NCBI RefSeq assembly: GCF_002259745.1
Contig: NZ_MWWW01000008.1
Coordinates: forward strand, 62,001-126,000
DNA from: Bifidobacterium myosotis
GTDB taxonomy: Bacteria > Actinomycetota > Actinomycetes > Actinomycetales > Bifidobacteriaceae
Direction: 5' to 3'
DNA: 64,000 bases
Part shown: piece by piece, positions 1-7,925 of the stretch
Numbering within the stretch: position 1 is the first letter of the stretch
Layout: every line of letters begins with the position of its first letter
The notes under the pieces: generated by a model
The model's input: the letters and a program-made list of their open reading frames with translations, nothing else
What the model was told of the DNA's origin: nothing
The model's database searches: none
Program-made: the position numbers and the translations under genes

Positions 1-39
1 AAGGCAGGGACGCCGCGCAATCGGAAGGGGATTCAGGGG

Positions 40-101
40 TTGCCGACTCCCCTTTCAGAAGGGGAACGATTCGTCAGGGAGACGTGAGGGGGAGTCGGCA
101 A
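40..101 (-). terminator. inverted repeat downstream of the solute-binding protein gene
   Basis: The sequence TTGCCGACTCCCC at 40-52 is perfectly repeated in inverted orientation at 89-101, giving a 13-bp stem just past the stop codon of the binding protein gene. A second, competing 7-bp hairpin (TCCCCTT / AAGGGGA, loop TCAG) sits at 49-65. There is no clean T-run, so a terminator role is inferred from position and stem strength only. Confidence 0.4.
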
Positions 102-124
102 GAATGGTGGGGGTCAGCCGAGGA

Positions 125-1885
125 TCACTTGGCGTCGGACTGGTACTGCTTGACGACTTCCTGACGCGCCTTGGCGAGATCCTTGGCGTTCTGCTCGTCG
201 ACCTTGAGCACGCTGTCATAGCCCAGATCCTTGACCTGCTGGCGGACGTCCTTGAGCACCTTGGCGAACTCGGCGTCGGACTTGGCCACCAAGGCGTTCC
301 AGGAGGCGTTGACGACCTCGGTCTTGATGGAGCTGCGGGTGGCGGAGACCGTGGACTCCTCCTGCGGAGTGGTGTAGGAGGCGCCGGGGGCGACAGTCAG
401 CAGGTTGTTCTTCTCGAGGTAGTCGATGTCGCTGGTGGCGCCGCCCATGTGCTCGGACCAATCCTTGAACAGGGCGCTGGTGTCGGCCTCGGACTCCCAC
501 AGCTGCGGGTTGAACGCGGCGCCGGTCTCGGAGTCGATGTCGTTCTGCTGCACGGCCTTGAAGTTGAGCAGGGAGAAGCCGCTGTCGTAGGTGCCGCCGC
601 CGAGGTCATCGGAGATCTTGAGGTTGGCGTGGTCGCCGTTCATGGCCTGCTTGCCGAAGTCGGTGAGCTGGGGCTTGCCGTCCGAGCCTTCGGTCCAACA
701 GCCGAGGCCCTTCGGGCAGGCGGCGCCACCGGAGTTGGAGGCGGCGGCGTACACGCCTTCGGAGGAGTACAGCCAGTCGATGAACTTGGCGAGACGCTCC
801 TTGTACTTGGACTTGGAGCCGATGGCGATGATGGTGGAGCCGTCGCCGTCCGGGGTGAAGCCGGTGGAGTAGACCTTCATGCTCTGCAGCGGGGCGAGCA
901 TGAAGCCGACGCCCTTGGCCTTGTTCTCATCGGAGTTCATACGCGGCTTGCCCAGCCAGCTGAACAGGGAGACGAGGGTCTTGCCGTTGGTCACCTTGTT
1001 CTGCATGGTGTCCCAATCCTGCGTGGTGGACTCGGGGTCCACGAGACCCATCTGCTCGGCCTTGTTGAGGAATTCGAGGGCCTGCTCGTAGACGCCGCCC
1101 TCCTGGGTGGCCGGCTGCACGTCCTTGCCGTCAGCGCTGATGAACACGGAGCCCTGACCCTGGTAGCCGAGCCAGTTGACGACGGCGGAGGCGTTGTTCA
1201 TCACATCGCCATCCCAGTCCTTGAACAGGGAGAAGGCGTAGATGTCGTTCTGGCCGGTCTCCTTGCGGGCCAGATCCTGCATGTCCTTGAGCACGTCGAG
1301 GAAGGCATCGAGATCCTTGATCTCCGGGTAGCCGAGCTCCTTGTAGTACTCCCAGCGGATGTACGGCGCGGAGGTCGGTTCCATGCCCTCGCTCGGGCTG
1401 GACGGGTCGGAGGAGGAGACGCCCTGCGGGATGCCCCACACGCCGTCCTTGCCGGCCTGCTCGGTGATGGCGTCCACGGCGTTCTGGTACTTCTTGACGT
1501 TGGTCATGCTGCTGTAGTACGGCGTCATATCGGTCACCAGATTGGCCTTGACCAGCTTCTGGAGACGGCCGTTGCCGGTGCCGGTGATGATGAGGTCTCC
1601 CAGGGAGCCGGATGCGGCGCGGGTGTCGAAGACGGTGTCTCCGCCGGAGACGTTCGGGGCGATGATGTTGAGCTTCAGGTTGAACTTGTCCTGGACGATC
1701 TTGGCGAACCAGCCCTTCTGTTCGCCCTGCTGGTTGGCCAGCGAGTCGAACACATCAACGGTGACCAGCGAGCCGTCGTCCTTCTCCTCGCCCGCGGTGT
1801 CGCTGCCGCAGGCCGCCAGCGAGAAGGTCATGGCCGCGGCGAGGCCGACGGCCAGTACTGATGTGATCTTCTTCTTGAGTTCCAT
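125..1885 (-). CDS. ABC transporter extracellular carbohydrate-binding lipoprotein
   Basis: This is the solute-binding subunit of a carbohydrate ABC importer, 586 residues. It starts at the ATG at 1885 behind a strong AAGGAGG site; the reading frame runs further upstream but without a better start. The N-terminus is KKK followed by a hydrophobic stretch and the lipobox SLAAC, so Cys26 should be lipidated and the protein tethered to the outer face of the membrane. The large size and the partner permeases fit the LplA-type family that binds oligosaccharides or complex glycans. The two permease genes lie upstream on the same strand, but a 335-bp spacer with tandem hairpin repeats separates them from this gene. 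No ATPase is encoded nearby; in bifidobacteria a shared MsmK-type ATPase often serves such systems (known pattern, inferred here). Substrate unknown. Confidence 0.9.
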   Translation of the reverse strand: MELKKKITSVLAVGLAAAMTFSLAACGSDTAGEEKDDGSLVTVDVFDSLANQQGEQKGWFAKIVQDKFNLKLNIIAPNVSGGDTVFDTRAASGSLGDLIITGTGNGRLQKLVKANLVTDMTPYYSSMTNVKKYQNAVDAITEQAGKDGVWGIPQGVSSSDPSSPSEGMEPTSAPYIRWEYYKELGYPEIKDLDAFLDVLKDMQDLARKETGQNDIYAFSLFKDWDGDVMNNASAVVNWLGYQGQGSVFISADGKDVQPATQEGGVYEQALEFLNKAEQMGLVDPESTTQDWDTMQNKVTNGKTLVSLFSWLGKPRMNSDENKAKGVGFMLAPLQSMKVYSTGFTPDGDGSTIIAIGSKSKYKERLAKFIDWLYSSEGVYAAASNSGGAACPKGLGCWTEGSDGKPQLTDFGKQAMNGDHANLKISDDLGGGTYDSGFSLLNFKAVQQNDIDSETGAAFNPQLWESEADTSALFKDWSEHMGGATSDIDYLEKNNLLTVAPGASYTTPQEESTVSATRSSIKTEVVNASWNALVAKSDAEFAKVLKDVRQQVKDLGYDSVLKVDEQNAKDLAKARQEVVKQYQSDAK

Positions 1886-1976
1886 GACGGAAACCTCCTT
1901 GTTCCTTTCGTGTTGTTGTTCGGTTGCGTTTGGAATAATTGTTTTGGATTGGTTTATTGGGCGGACTGTCCGCTTA

Positions 1977-2215
1977 ACGCGTCGCCTCCGGCCCTGCAAT
2001 TACGGACTCGTGCTACGCACGAGACTCAGCATTACCTTCGCTCGCCTATCGGCTCACTCAGGCTGACGCTATGGGAAGTCCACCGGGCTTCCCATTACGC
2101 GTCGTCTCCGGCCCCCGCAAGAACGGACTCGCCTACGGCGAGACTCAATCCGACCTTCGCTCGGCTACCGCCTCGCTCAGGCTGACGCTATGGGAAGCCC
2201 ACCGGGCTTCCCATT
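1977..2215. repeat. two tandem 120-bp hairpin-containing repeats
   Basis: Two imperfect copies (about 1977-2096 and 2097-2215) lie head to tail between the permease and binding-protein genes. Each contains two hairpins. One is CTCGTGC/GCACGAG in the first copy and CTCGCC/GGCGAG in the second, a covarying stem. The other, with loop ACC, has arms GGGAAG(T/C)CC and GGGCTTCCC. The unit TGCAATTACGG plus hairpin is also found inside the element at 59391-59600. The repeats may act as a processing or attenuation site that sets the binding protein to permease ratio (inference). Confidence 0.75.
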
Positions 2216-2220
2216 ACGCG

Positions 2221-3141
2221 TCAGCCCTTCACCGCTCCCAGCATCATGCCTTTGACGAAGAAGCGCTGGAAGAAGGGGTAGACGAACATGATCGGGAGGA
2301 CCACGATGACGGAGACGGTCATGCGAATCGAGGTCGGGGTGGCCGCGGAGGCCAGGGCCGCCACGTTCGCCGCGTTCGCCTTGGCCGCGTTGGCCAGCGC
2401 GCTCGCCTGGTTGATGTACGTGTAGAGCAGGTACTGCAGGGAGTAGAGCTTGTCATCGGTCATGTAGATCAGCGTGTCCTGGAAGGAGTTCCACTGGCCG
2501 ACCGCGGAGAAGATCGCGACCGTGGCGAGGATCGGCGTGCACATCGGCAGCACGATCTTGCCGAAGATGGTCAGCGTGCCGGCACCGTCCATCTCGGCGG
2601 CCTCCTGCAGCGAGCTCGGGATGGACTCGATGTAGGTCTTGACCAGGATGATGTTGAACGGCTGGACCACCGCGGGCAGGATGTACACCCAGAAGTTGTT
2701 GGTCAGGCCGAGGTTCTTCATCGTGATGAACATCGGGATCAGGCCGGCGTTGAAGTACATCGTGACGACCACGAAGCGGTACCAGAACGAACGGCCCCAC
2801 ATCTTCTTCTGCGTGAACATGAAGCCGAGGTAGGCGCTGGCCAGCACGGTGAGCACGGTGCCGATCACGGTACGGGCCAGGGAGATCCACGCCGCGCGAC
2901 CGAGGCCGGACAGGGCGAGCACGTCCTTGTAGTTCTGCAGGTGGAAGCCCTTGAACCACCAGGTCACCTCGCCCGCCGCCGACAGGTTGTTGTCGGACAG
3001 TGAGTTGATGATCAGGTAGTAGAACGGGTAGGTGCAGATCAGCGCGAAGAGGGTGAGCACCACGATGTTGACCACGTTGTAGACCTTCTCGCCCGTGGTG
3101 CGACGCAGTGCCGGCGATACTGATGCATTCTGCTTTGCCAT
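2221..3141 (-). CDS. carbohydrate ABC transporter permease (YtcP/LplC type)
   Basis: Inner-membrane permease of 306 residues for a sugar ABC importer, one half of a heterodimeric channel. Six hydrophobic segments are visible. The cytoplasmic EAA loop that contacts the ATPase begins at about residue 180 (EAAEMDGAGTL...GKIVLP). The N-terminus is short and polar and the C-terminus ends FFVKGMMLGAVKG, typical of this subfamily. A loop of Ala/Asn-rich residues (ALANAAKANAANVAALASAA, about 248-267) is unusual and probably extracytoplasmic. The gene starts 38 bp after the stop of the upstream permease and is surely co-transcribed with it. Confidence 0.92.
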   Translation of the reverse strand: MAKQNASVSPALRRTTGEKVYNVVNIVVLTLFALICTYPFYYLIINSLSDNNLSAAGEVTWWFKGFHLQNYKDVLALSGLGRAAWISLARTVIGTVLTVLASAYLGFMFTQKKMWGRSFWYRFVVVTMYFNAGLIPMFITMKNLGLTNNFWVYILPAVVQPFNIILVKTYIESIPSSLQEAAEMDGAGTLTIFGKIVLPMCTPILATVAIFSAVGQWNSFQDTLIYMTDDKLYSLQYLLYTYINQASALANAAKANAANVAALASAATPTSIRMTVSVIVVLPIMFVYPFFQRFFVKGMMLGAVKG

Positions 3142-3179
3142 GATATTTCCTTACAGTCTCGTTTGCCTTGCCGCGCCGA

Positions 3180-4229
3180 TCAGACGATGCCCTCGCCACG
3201 GGTGCGTTTGGACATCCAGTTGACGATGAAGAGCAGCGCCACGGAGACGAGCGACTTGAGGATCGAGATCGCGGTACCCAGCGACAGGCTGGAGTTGCCG
3301 AGACCGACGTTGTAGACGTAGAGGTCGAGCACTTCGATCCACTTCTGGTTGAAGTTGTTCTGGAAGACGTAGTACTGGTCCATGCCGTTGTTGAGGAAGT
3401 TGGAGATCGAGAGCATGAGGAGCACGAAGTAGGTGGGCAGCAGCTGCGGGATGGTCACATGCCAGATCTGCTGGAAGCGGTTCGCGCCATCCACCTGTGC
3501 GGCCTCGTACAGCTCCTGGTCGATGCCGGCGATGCCGGCGAGGTACATGATGGAGCCCCAGCCGAGGCCCTTCCACAGGTTCCACAACAGCATCTTGAGC
3601 CAGATGTGGTCGCCGGAGTCGAGGAACTTGATGGGCTCGGTGATCAGGTGCAGGTTCTGCAGCAGCTCGTTGATCATGCCGGAGGAGGAGAACATCGCGA
3701 AGGCGATCGAGTAGACCAGCACCCAGGAGATGAAGTTCGGCAGCGTGGTGAGTGTCTGGATGAGGTTCTTGAACCACTTGGCGCGGATCTCGTTGAGGGC
3801 GATGGCGAAGATCACCGGGAAGAACGAGGTCAGGATGTTCAGGCCGGACATCGCGAAGGTGTTCATGAGCACCTGGCCGATCTTGGCCACCTGGGCGGGG
3901 TTCTGCACCAGCAGCTGGAACCACTGCAGGCCGACGAACTCGCTTTCGGACAGCGGGATCGGCGGCTGGTAGTCATAGAACGCGTAGATCCAGCCGAACA
4001 GCGGCAGGTAGCTGAACAGCACCACCATCACCAGCAACGGCGCGATGAGCAGGAACAGCTTGATGCCGTGGCGCTTGTTGTAATCAGTGCCGGGGAGCAT
4101 CTTCTTCGCCTTGTTGGCGGCGCGGCGGTCGCGACGGCTCCGCGCCGGCTGTGCGCCGCTGGACGAAACGACTTCGGCGGCGTCGCCGACCAGACCGGTT
4201 GCGCCGTCCGCTGTTGTTGCGTTCTGCAT
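3180..4229 (-). CDS. carbohydrate ABC transporter permease (LplB type)
   Basis: First gene of the uptake operon, 349 residues. A basic N-terminal extension of about 55 residues (RSRRDRRAANK) precedes six membrane segments. The EAA motif is at about residue 242 (EAAQVDGANRFQQIW...IPQL). The start at 4229 has an AAAGGAGA site. Together with the next permease it forms the membrane channel. The neighbouring divergent DUF624 gene is a common companion of this transporter family in Firmicutes and Actinobacteria. Expression is probably controlled through the palindromes at 4301-4330 and 4429-4450. Confidence 0.92.
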   Translation of the reverse strand: MQNATTADGATGLVGDAAEVVSSSGAQPARSRRDRRAANKAKKMLPGTDYNKRHGIKLFLLIAPLLVMVVLFSYLPLFGWIYAFYDYQPPIPLSESEFVGLQWFQLLVQNPAQVAKIGQVLMNTFAMSGLNILTSFFPVIFAIALNEIRAKWFKNLIQTLTTLPNFISWVLVYSIAFAMFSSSGMINELLQNLHLITEPIKFLDSGDHIWLKMLLWNLWKGLGWGSIMYLAGIAGIDQELYEAAQVDGANRFQQIWHVTIPQLLPTYFVLLMLSISNFLNNGMDQYYVFQNNFNQKWIEVLDLYVYNVGLGNSSLSLGTAISILKSLVSVALLFIVNWMSKRTRGEGIV

Positions 4230-4300
4230 CTTGTCTCCTTTGAAGCAATGCAGCGAAGATCACCGTGGGTGCGACCCGTTTCGCATCCCGTTGTCTTCTT

Positions 4301-4330
4301 TCTCTTGTTTATAACTCTATAAATAAGAGA
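4301..4330. promoter_or_regulatory. palindromic operator 1 (AT-rich)
   Basis: Inverted repeat with arms TCTCTTGTTTATA and TATAAATAAGAGA (12 of 13 positions match) around a 4-bp spacer, 72 bp upstream of the permease start. It shares the core TTRTTTATA-N4-TATAAATAA with the site at 4429-4450, so both probably bind the same repressor or activator. No regulator gene is adjacent. Confidence 0.6.
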
Positions 4331-4428
4331 TTTGATTGTCAAACCGATGAACGAACGCACGGGTCCACCATCCCTGTGCACAGCCTTGAAAAACGTTGGA
4401 AACTCGCGGAATTCGACCAATGAAAATT

Positions 4429-4450
4429 TTATTTATATACTTATAAATAA
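4429..4450. promoter_or_regulatory. palindromic operator 2 (AT-rich)
   Basis: Perfect 9-bp inverted repeat TTATTTATA / TATAAATAA with spacer TACT, in the 479-bp divergent region between the uptake operon and the DUF624 gene. It is the second copy of the motif at 4301-4330, placed about 120 bp away. The paired arrangement would allow looping or control of both directions. Confidence 0.6.
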
Positions 4451-4708
4451 GCGTGTCGCGAGTGAGACGACGCCGGAATGCGAGCAAAATGCTGTCAACA
4501 TACCGGCGAGAAGCGCGGGTCCATGTTGCCCCCCACGAATCGTCCCACACGGCGGCCACAGGAACGACCTATACATACAAGACGGACCTGTGTACAGGAC
4601 CGGTCGCATTGCCCCATTCCCAGGATAGTCCGGGGAATATTGAGGACAGTCCTATATATAAGGGCGACACAGGAACCACAGGAACGCATACAACAGGCAG
4701 GAGGAACG

Positions 4709-5356
4709 ATGAAGTTCAACACCAACGCACCATTCTGGAGGTTCATGGACACCCTGGTGCGATTCACGGCCCTCAATCTCGTCTGCCTGGCGACGATGAT
4801 CCCCGTCGTCACCATCGGCCCGGCACGCGCGGCGCTGTACAGCACGATGTTCGCCTACGACGAGCACGACGACATCAGACTCGTGCACGAATACCTGCGG
4901 CGTTTCAAGCGTGAGTTCCTCCACGGCTTCGTATCCGGACTCATCACGCTCGCCCTCGCCGCGGTCATCGTGTTCGGACTCGCCTTCTGGAATGCGTGGG
5001 ACGCCAACGTCTCATACCTGCCGCTCATCGTGCTCATCATCGCCACCGTGGTGCTCACGCTGACCGCCGAATACCTGTTCCCCATGCAGGCGCGGTTCGA
5101 CAACCCCCTTGCCACCCAGTGGAAACTCGCCGCCATGTTCCCGTGGCGGGCATTCCCCTGCTCGCTGGCGCTGCTCGGCATCGACGTGCTGGCCATCGCG
5201 CTGGCGTATTTCGTGCCGTTCGTGCGCGTGCTCATGATTCTGTTCGGCGTCGCATGGGTCGCCTACGCCAAGTCGCTGGTGTTCCTCTGGGGATTCAAGC
5301 GCTACGGCGGCTTCGGCCCGATCGAACAGCCCACCTACATCAACGCGCACGACTGA
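4709..5356 (+). CDS. DUF624 (YesL-like) membrane protein
   Basis: Integral membrane protein of 215 residues with about five hydrophobic segments. It starts MKFNTNAPFWRFMDTLVRF and has NLVCLATMIPVVTIGPARAALY, both typical of the YesL/DUF624 family. The family's biochemical role is not established; its genes sit beside LplA/B/C-type glycan importers, as here, where it is divergent from the two permeases. The start at 4709 is preceded by GCAGGAGGA. A TATATATAAG stretch at about 4654-4663 could be part of its promoter. Role in carbohydrate use is inferred from context. Confidence 0.85.
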   Translation: MKFNTNAPFWRFMDTLVRFTALNLVCLATMIPVVTIGPARAALYSTMFAYDEHDDIRLVHEYLRRFKREFLHGFVSGLITLALAAVIVFGLAFWNAWDANVSYLPLIVLIIATVVLTLTAEYLFPMQARFDNPLATQWKLAAMFPWRAFPCSLALLGIDVLAIALAYFVPFVRVLMILFGVAWVAYAKSLVFLWGFKRYGGFGPIEQPTYINAHD

Positions 5357-5410
5357 ACGCCGGGCCACCCGCCGGCATCGATTCGGCGTCTGGTTCCGCA
5401 TCATTTCCGC

Positions 5411-5645
5411 AACTGTCGGATTCCGACGCTGTACTGTCGCATCTCGACGGTTGACTGTCGGATTTCATACATATGCTGTACGAAGTCCGACAGTCATGCG
5501 TCGAAGTCCGACACTGAAAGGTTGAGAACCGACACTAAAGGGTTGAAATCCGACAGTCAGGTGTTGAAGTCCGACAGTGTCCGGCAGTCGAACAACGCCC
5601 ACCCTCGAAATCCGTCACTCATACGTCGAAATCCGACAGCCAAGA
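5411..5645. repeat. array of 21-bp palindromic units, inverted then direct
   Basis: Eleven units at an almost exact 21-bp period fill the spacer between two genes. Three units in one orientation begin at 5413, 5434 and 5455 (core ACTGTCGG). Eight in the opposite orientation follow at 5479, 5500, 5521, 5542, 5563, 5584 (degenerate), 5604 and 5625 (core GTCGAAATCCGACAGTC). Each unit is itself a small palindrome (GTCG...CGAC). The same unit recurs at 32112-32212. It is not a CRISPR array: the whole period is repeated and there are no unique spacers. Confidence 0.85.
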
Positions 5646-5713
5646 GCACTATCGACCTCGCCAACCGTCGACTACGATGGGAATCGTATCGGTCCTCAAC
5701 GAAAGGAACCACG

Positions 5714-6187
5714 ATGTCCAACAGCATGGCCGATGGCGACGTCCTGTGGTCGCAGCGCAAGCGCAATTGGTGCCGCACACCGTTCACCTTCACCACATAC
5801 ACACTGACCAACGATGAAATCGCGGTCAAGACCGGCATCCTGCGCGAGACCTACGATGTGACCAAGCTGTTCCGCGTGGTGGACCTGACGCTCACCCGCA
5901 CCTTGCTGCAACGGCTGTTCGGTCTGTCCACGATCACGCTGGAGACACGCGACCAGTCATCCGGCGGGCAGTTGGTGCTCAAGAACATCATCCACGGCTT
6001 CGACGTGCGTCGCGTCATCCAGCGCGCGGTAGACGAGTCACGCAATGTGAACCGCGTCAGCGCCCGCGAATACATGGGTGACGGCGACTTCGGCGGAGCG
6101 GCGGCGGACGGCGCCTATGCCGACGGCTACGCGGATACCGACGGCGACGGCTACGCGGATACCGACGGCGACGGCTACGCCGGCTGA
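5714..6187 (+). CDS. PH-domain (bPH2-like) protein with Asp/Gly repeat tail
   Basis: 157 residues starting at the ATG at 5714 behind GAAAGGA. Residues 10-110 look like a bacterial PH domain (YTLTNDEIAVKTGILRETYDVTKLFRVVDLTLTRTLLQRLFG). That segment is usually membrane-anchored in the YdbS/YdbT family, but here has no transmembrane helix. The C-terminal 35 residues are acidic and repetitive, with two exact copies of GYADTDGD encoded by 24-bp tandem repeats (6125-6172). The DxDxDG pattern resembles calcium-binding loops (inference). Function unknown. It follows the 21-bp repeat array directly, so its promoter must lie within or just after that array. Confidence 0.8.
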   Translation: MSNSMADGDVLWSQRKRNWCRTPFTFTTYTLTNDEIAVKTGILRETYDVTKLFRVVDLTLTRTLLQRLFGLSTITLETRDQSSGGQLVLKNIIHGFDVRRVIQRAVDESRNVNRVSAREYMGDGDFGGAAADGAYADGYADTDGDGYADTDGDGYAG

Positions 6188-6318
6188 CCATCACCCCGTC
6201 ATCAGCCTGCCTATTCCGATTTATTCCCAAGTATCGTCTGACTCAGACGGCCCGAATCAGAATCGGACACCGATCTGGCGCCCCACGGATTACGTCACAC
6301 CGAATCATCCACATCGAA

Positions 6319-6882
6319 TCATCCGCCGAGGGCCACATGTCGGATACCCCGCAGGACGGCTTCCGAATCGCGGGGCTCACCGCCGAGAGCGCGGTGCAAC
6401 GTCAGCCCCTCGATCATGGCGTCCAGCATCACCGTAGTCTCACGGTCAAAGAAGCGGCCCATCGTCTCCTGCCATGCGCCCATCCAACGACTGCTGATAT
6501 CGCGGAACGACTCATCATGGGCGACCAGCGCATAGAACTCAAGGTTGATGTTCCTATCCCGCCGGGTGGCGAGCAGGTCATGCTCGATATTGGCCGCGAT
6601 GGCCTCGCACGCCTCCTCGGCATCGGTCGCCGCGTCCATCCTCGCGCGGAACGCGGCGATGGACCGATCGGCGAACTGGTCGAACGCCTGATGCAGCAGA
6701 TCGTGCATGCCATCGAAATGGTAGGTCATGGACCCCAACGGCACATGGGCCTCGGCGGCCACCACCCGGTGCGAAGTGCCCGCCACCCCACGTTCCGCGA
6801 TGACCGTGAGGCACGCATCGATGATGCGCTGCTTGCGCTCGGGATCGTTGCGACGGCGCGGCGCAGTGCTGCTCTTCTCCAT
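6319..6882 (-). CDS. TetR family transcriptional regulator
   Basis: 187-residue regulator. The N-terminal DNA-binding domain is at about residues 14-60, with the recognition helix region SHRVVAAEAHVPLGSMTYHF. The C-terminal ligand and dimerization domain has no recognisable specificity. It is divergent from the acetyltransferase gene, and the palindromes between them match TetR-type autoregulation of both genes. Confidence 0.9.
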   Translation of the reverse strand: MEKSSTAPRRRNDPERKQRIIDACLTVIAERGVAGTSHRVVAAEAHVPLGSMTYHFDGMHDLLHQAFDQFADRSIAAFRARMDAATDAEEACEAIAANIEHDLLATRRDRNINLEFYALVAHDESFRDISSRWMGAWQETMGRFFDRETTVMLDAMIEGLTLHRALGGEPRDSEAVLRGIRHVALGG

Positions 6883-6905
6883 ACCGGCAGACCTTACCCG
6901 TCAAT

Positions 6906-6972
6906 GGGTACATTCGTCCGTACGCCACTCGCAGAAGCGTACGAATGTACACATAAATGTATACATTCGTAC
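6906..6972. promoter_or_regulatory. TetR-type operator region
   Basis: Arms GTACGAATGTA (6939-6949) and TACATTCGTAC (6962-6972) form a perfect 11-bp inverted repeat. A further half site, GTACATTCGTC, lies at 6906-6916. The right arm ends three bases before the ATG at 6975, so a bound repressor would cover the acetyltransferase promoter and start. Confidence 0.65.
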
Positions 6973-6974
6973 AC

Positions 6975-7616
6975 ATGGACAACACGCAGAACACCACACA
7001 ACACAACAGCCCCGTCGAAACGACCGACACCCGCAGCATGAAGGAGCTCATGCTCGCGGGCGAGTACTACACCAGCGACGACCCCGAGCTCAACGCCGAG
7101 CGCGAGCACGCCAAGGACCTGCTCTTCGACCTCAACATGAGGCGCCCCACCCTGCGCGCCGAACGCGAGCGCATCATCCGCGAACTGTTCGGCCATGCGG
7201 GTGCGAACTGCTGGGTCGAATCGACCTTCAACTGCGATTACGGATACAACATCTCCGTCGGCGACAACTTCTACGCCAACACCGGATGCTGCATTCTCGA
7301 CTGCGCGCGGGTGACCATCGGCGACAACGTCTGGTTCGGCCCGAACGTGGGCATCTACACGCCCGAGCACGCCTTCGACGCCGCCGAGCGAACGGCCGGC
7401 TGGGAGCACAGCCTGCCCGTGACCATCGGCGATAACGTCTGGCTGTGCGGCGGCTCCACCATCGTGGCCGGCGTAACCATCGGGTCGAACAGCGTCGTTG
7501 CCGCGGGCGCCGTGGTCACCAAGGACGTTCCCGAAAGCGTCATCGTGGCGGGCGTACCGGCCCGCGTGATCCGCCCAATCACCGAAGCGGACAAACTCGG
7601 GCTGGTCAAGCGGTAG
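6975..7616 (+). CDS. maltose/galactoside O-acetyltransferase family protein
   Basis: Acetyl-CoA-dependent sugar O-acetyltransferase of about 213 residues, Maa/LacA type. The N-terminal helical segment MKELMLAGEYYTSDDPELNAER is characteristic, followed by left-handed beta-helix hexapeptide repeats (VTIGDNVWFGPNV, VTIGDNVWLCGGSTIVAGVTIG). The catalytic His lies in TPEHAFD. No Shine-Dalgarno site precedes the ATGs at 6957, 6975 or 7038. A TATACAT box at 6960-6966 suggests a leaderless transcript starting near 6975, which is why I chose that start. It is probably repressed by the divergent TetR protein. Confidence 0.85.
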   Translation: MDNTQNTTQHNSPVETTDTRSMKELMLAGEYYTSDDPELNAEREHAKDLLFDLNMRRPTLRAERERIIRELFGHAGANCWVESTFNCDYGYNISVGDNFYANTGCCILDCARVTIGDNVWFGPNVGIYTPEHAFDAAERTAGWEHSLPVTIGDNVWLCGGSTIVAGVTIGSNSVVAAGAVVTKDVPESVIVAGVPARVIRPITEADKLGLVKR

Positions 7617-7635
7617 GACTTCACGCCAGCGCGCC

Positions 7636-7671
7636 CCCTCGTGCCGGACGACGGCACACCCGGCACGAGGG
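7636..7671. terminator. hairpin after acetyltransferase gene
   Basis: Perfect 12-bp stem CCCTCGTGCCGG / CCGGCACGAGGG with a 12-base loop, 20 bp after the stop codon. No T-run follows, so the terminator call rests on position and stem strength. The rest of 7672-7925 holds only a second hairpin, 7825-7860 (TGCCTGCCAAG / CTTGGCAGGCA), which may be an operator or leader structure for the next gene. Confidence 0.45.
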
Positions 7672-7925
7672 CGATGGCCACTCCGCACGCCGGCCACTCC
7701 GCACACGCGGATAAACGCTTCGCATCACGCCCGAGCCCACGCCGACCGTCATCGTCGGCTCGGATGAGCGGGAATCACGCACGTTCCCGCACCATGCACC
7801 CGACAATCCCCTCAACGCCGGCCATGCCTGCCAAGCATCACCGCCGATACTTGGCAGGCAATTGCGGCATGGCATGCATACTCATACGCTGTGTTGATGA
7901 CGGATTGACGATGGAAGGACGCATC

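Noticed and set aside
5411..5645. CRISPR array
   Set aside because: The entire 21-bp period is repeated with gradual decay; there are no unique spacers of 30-40 bp, no longer conserved repeats and no cas genes.
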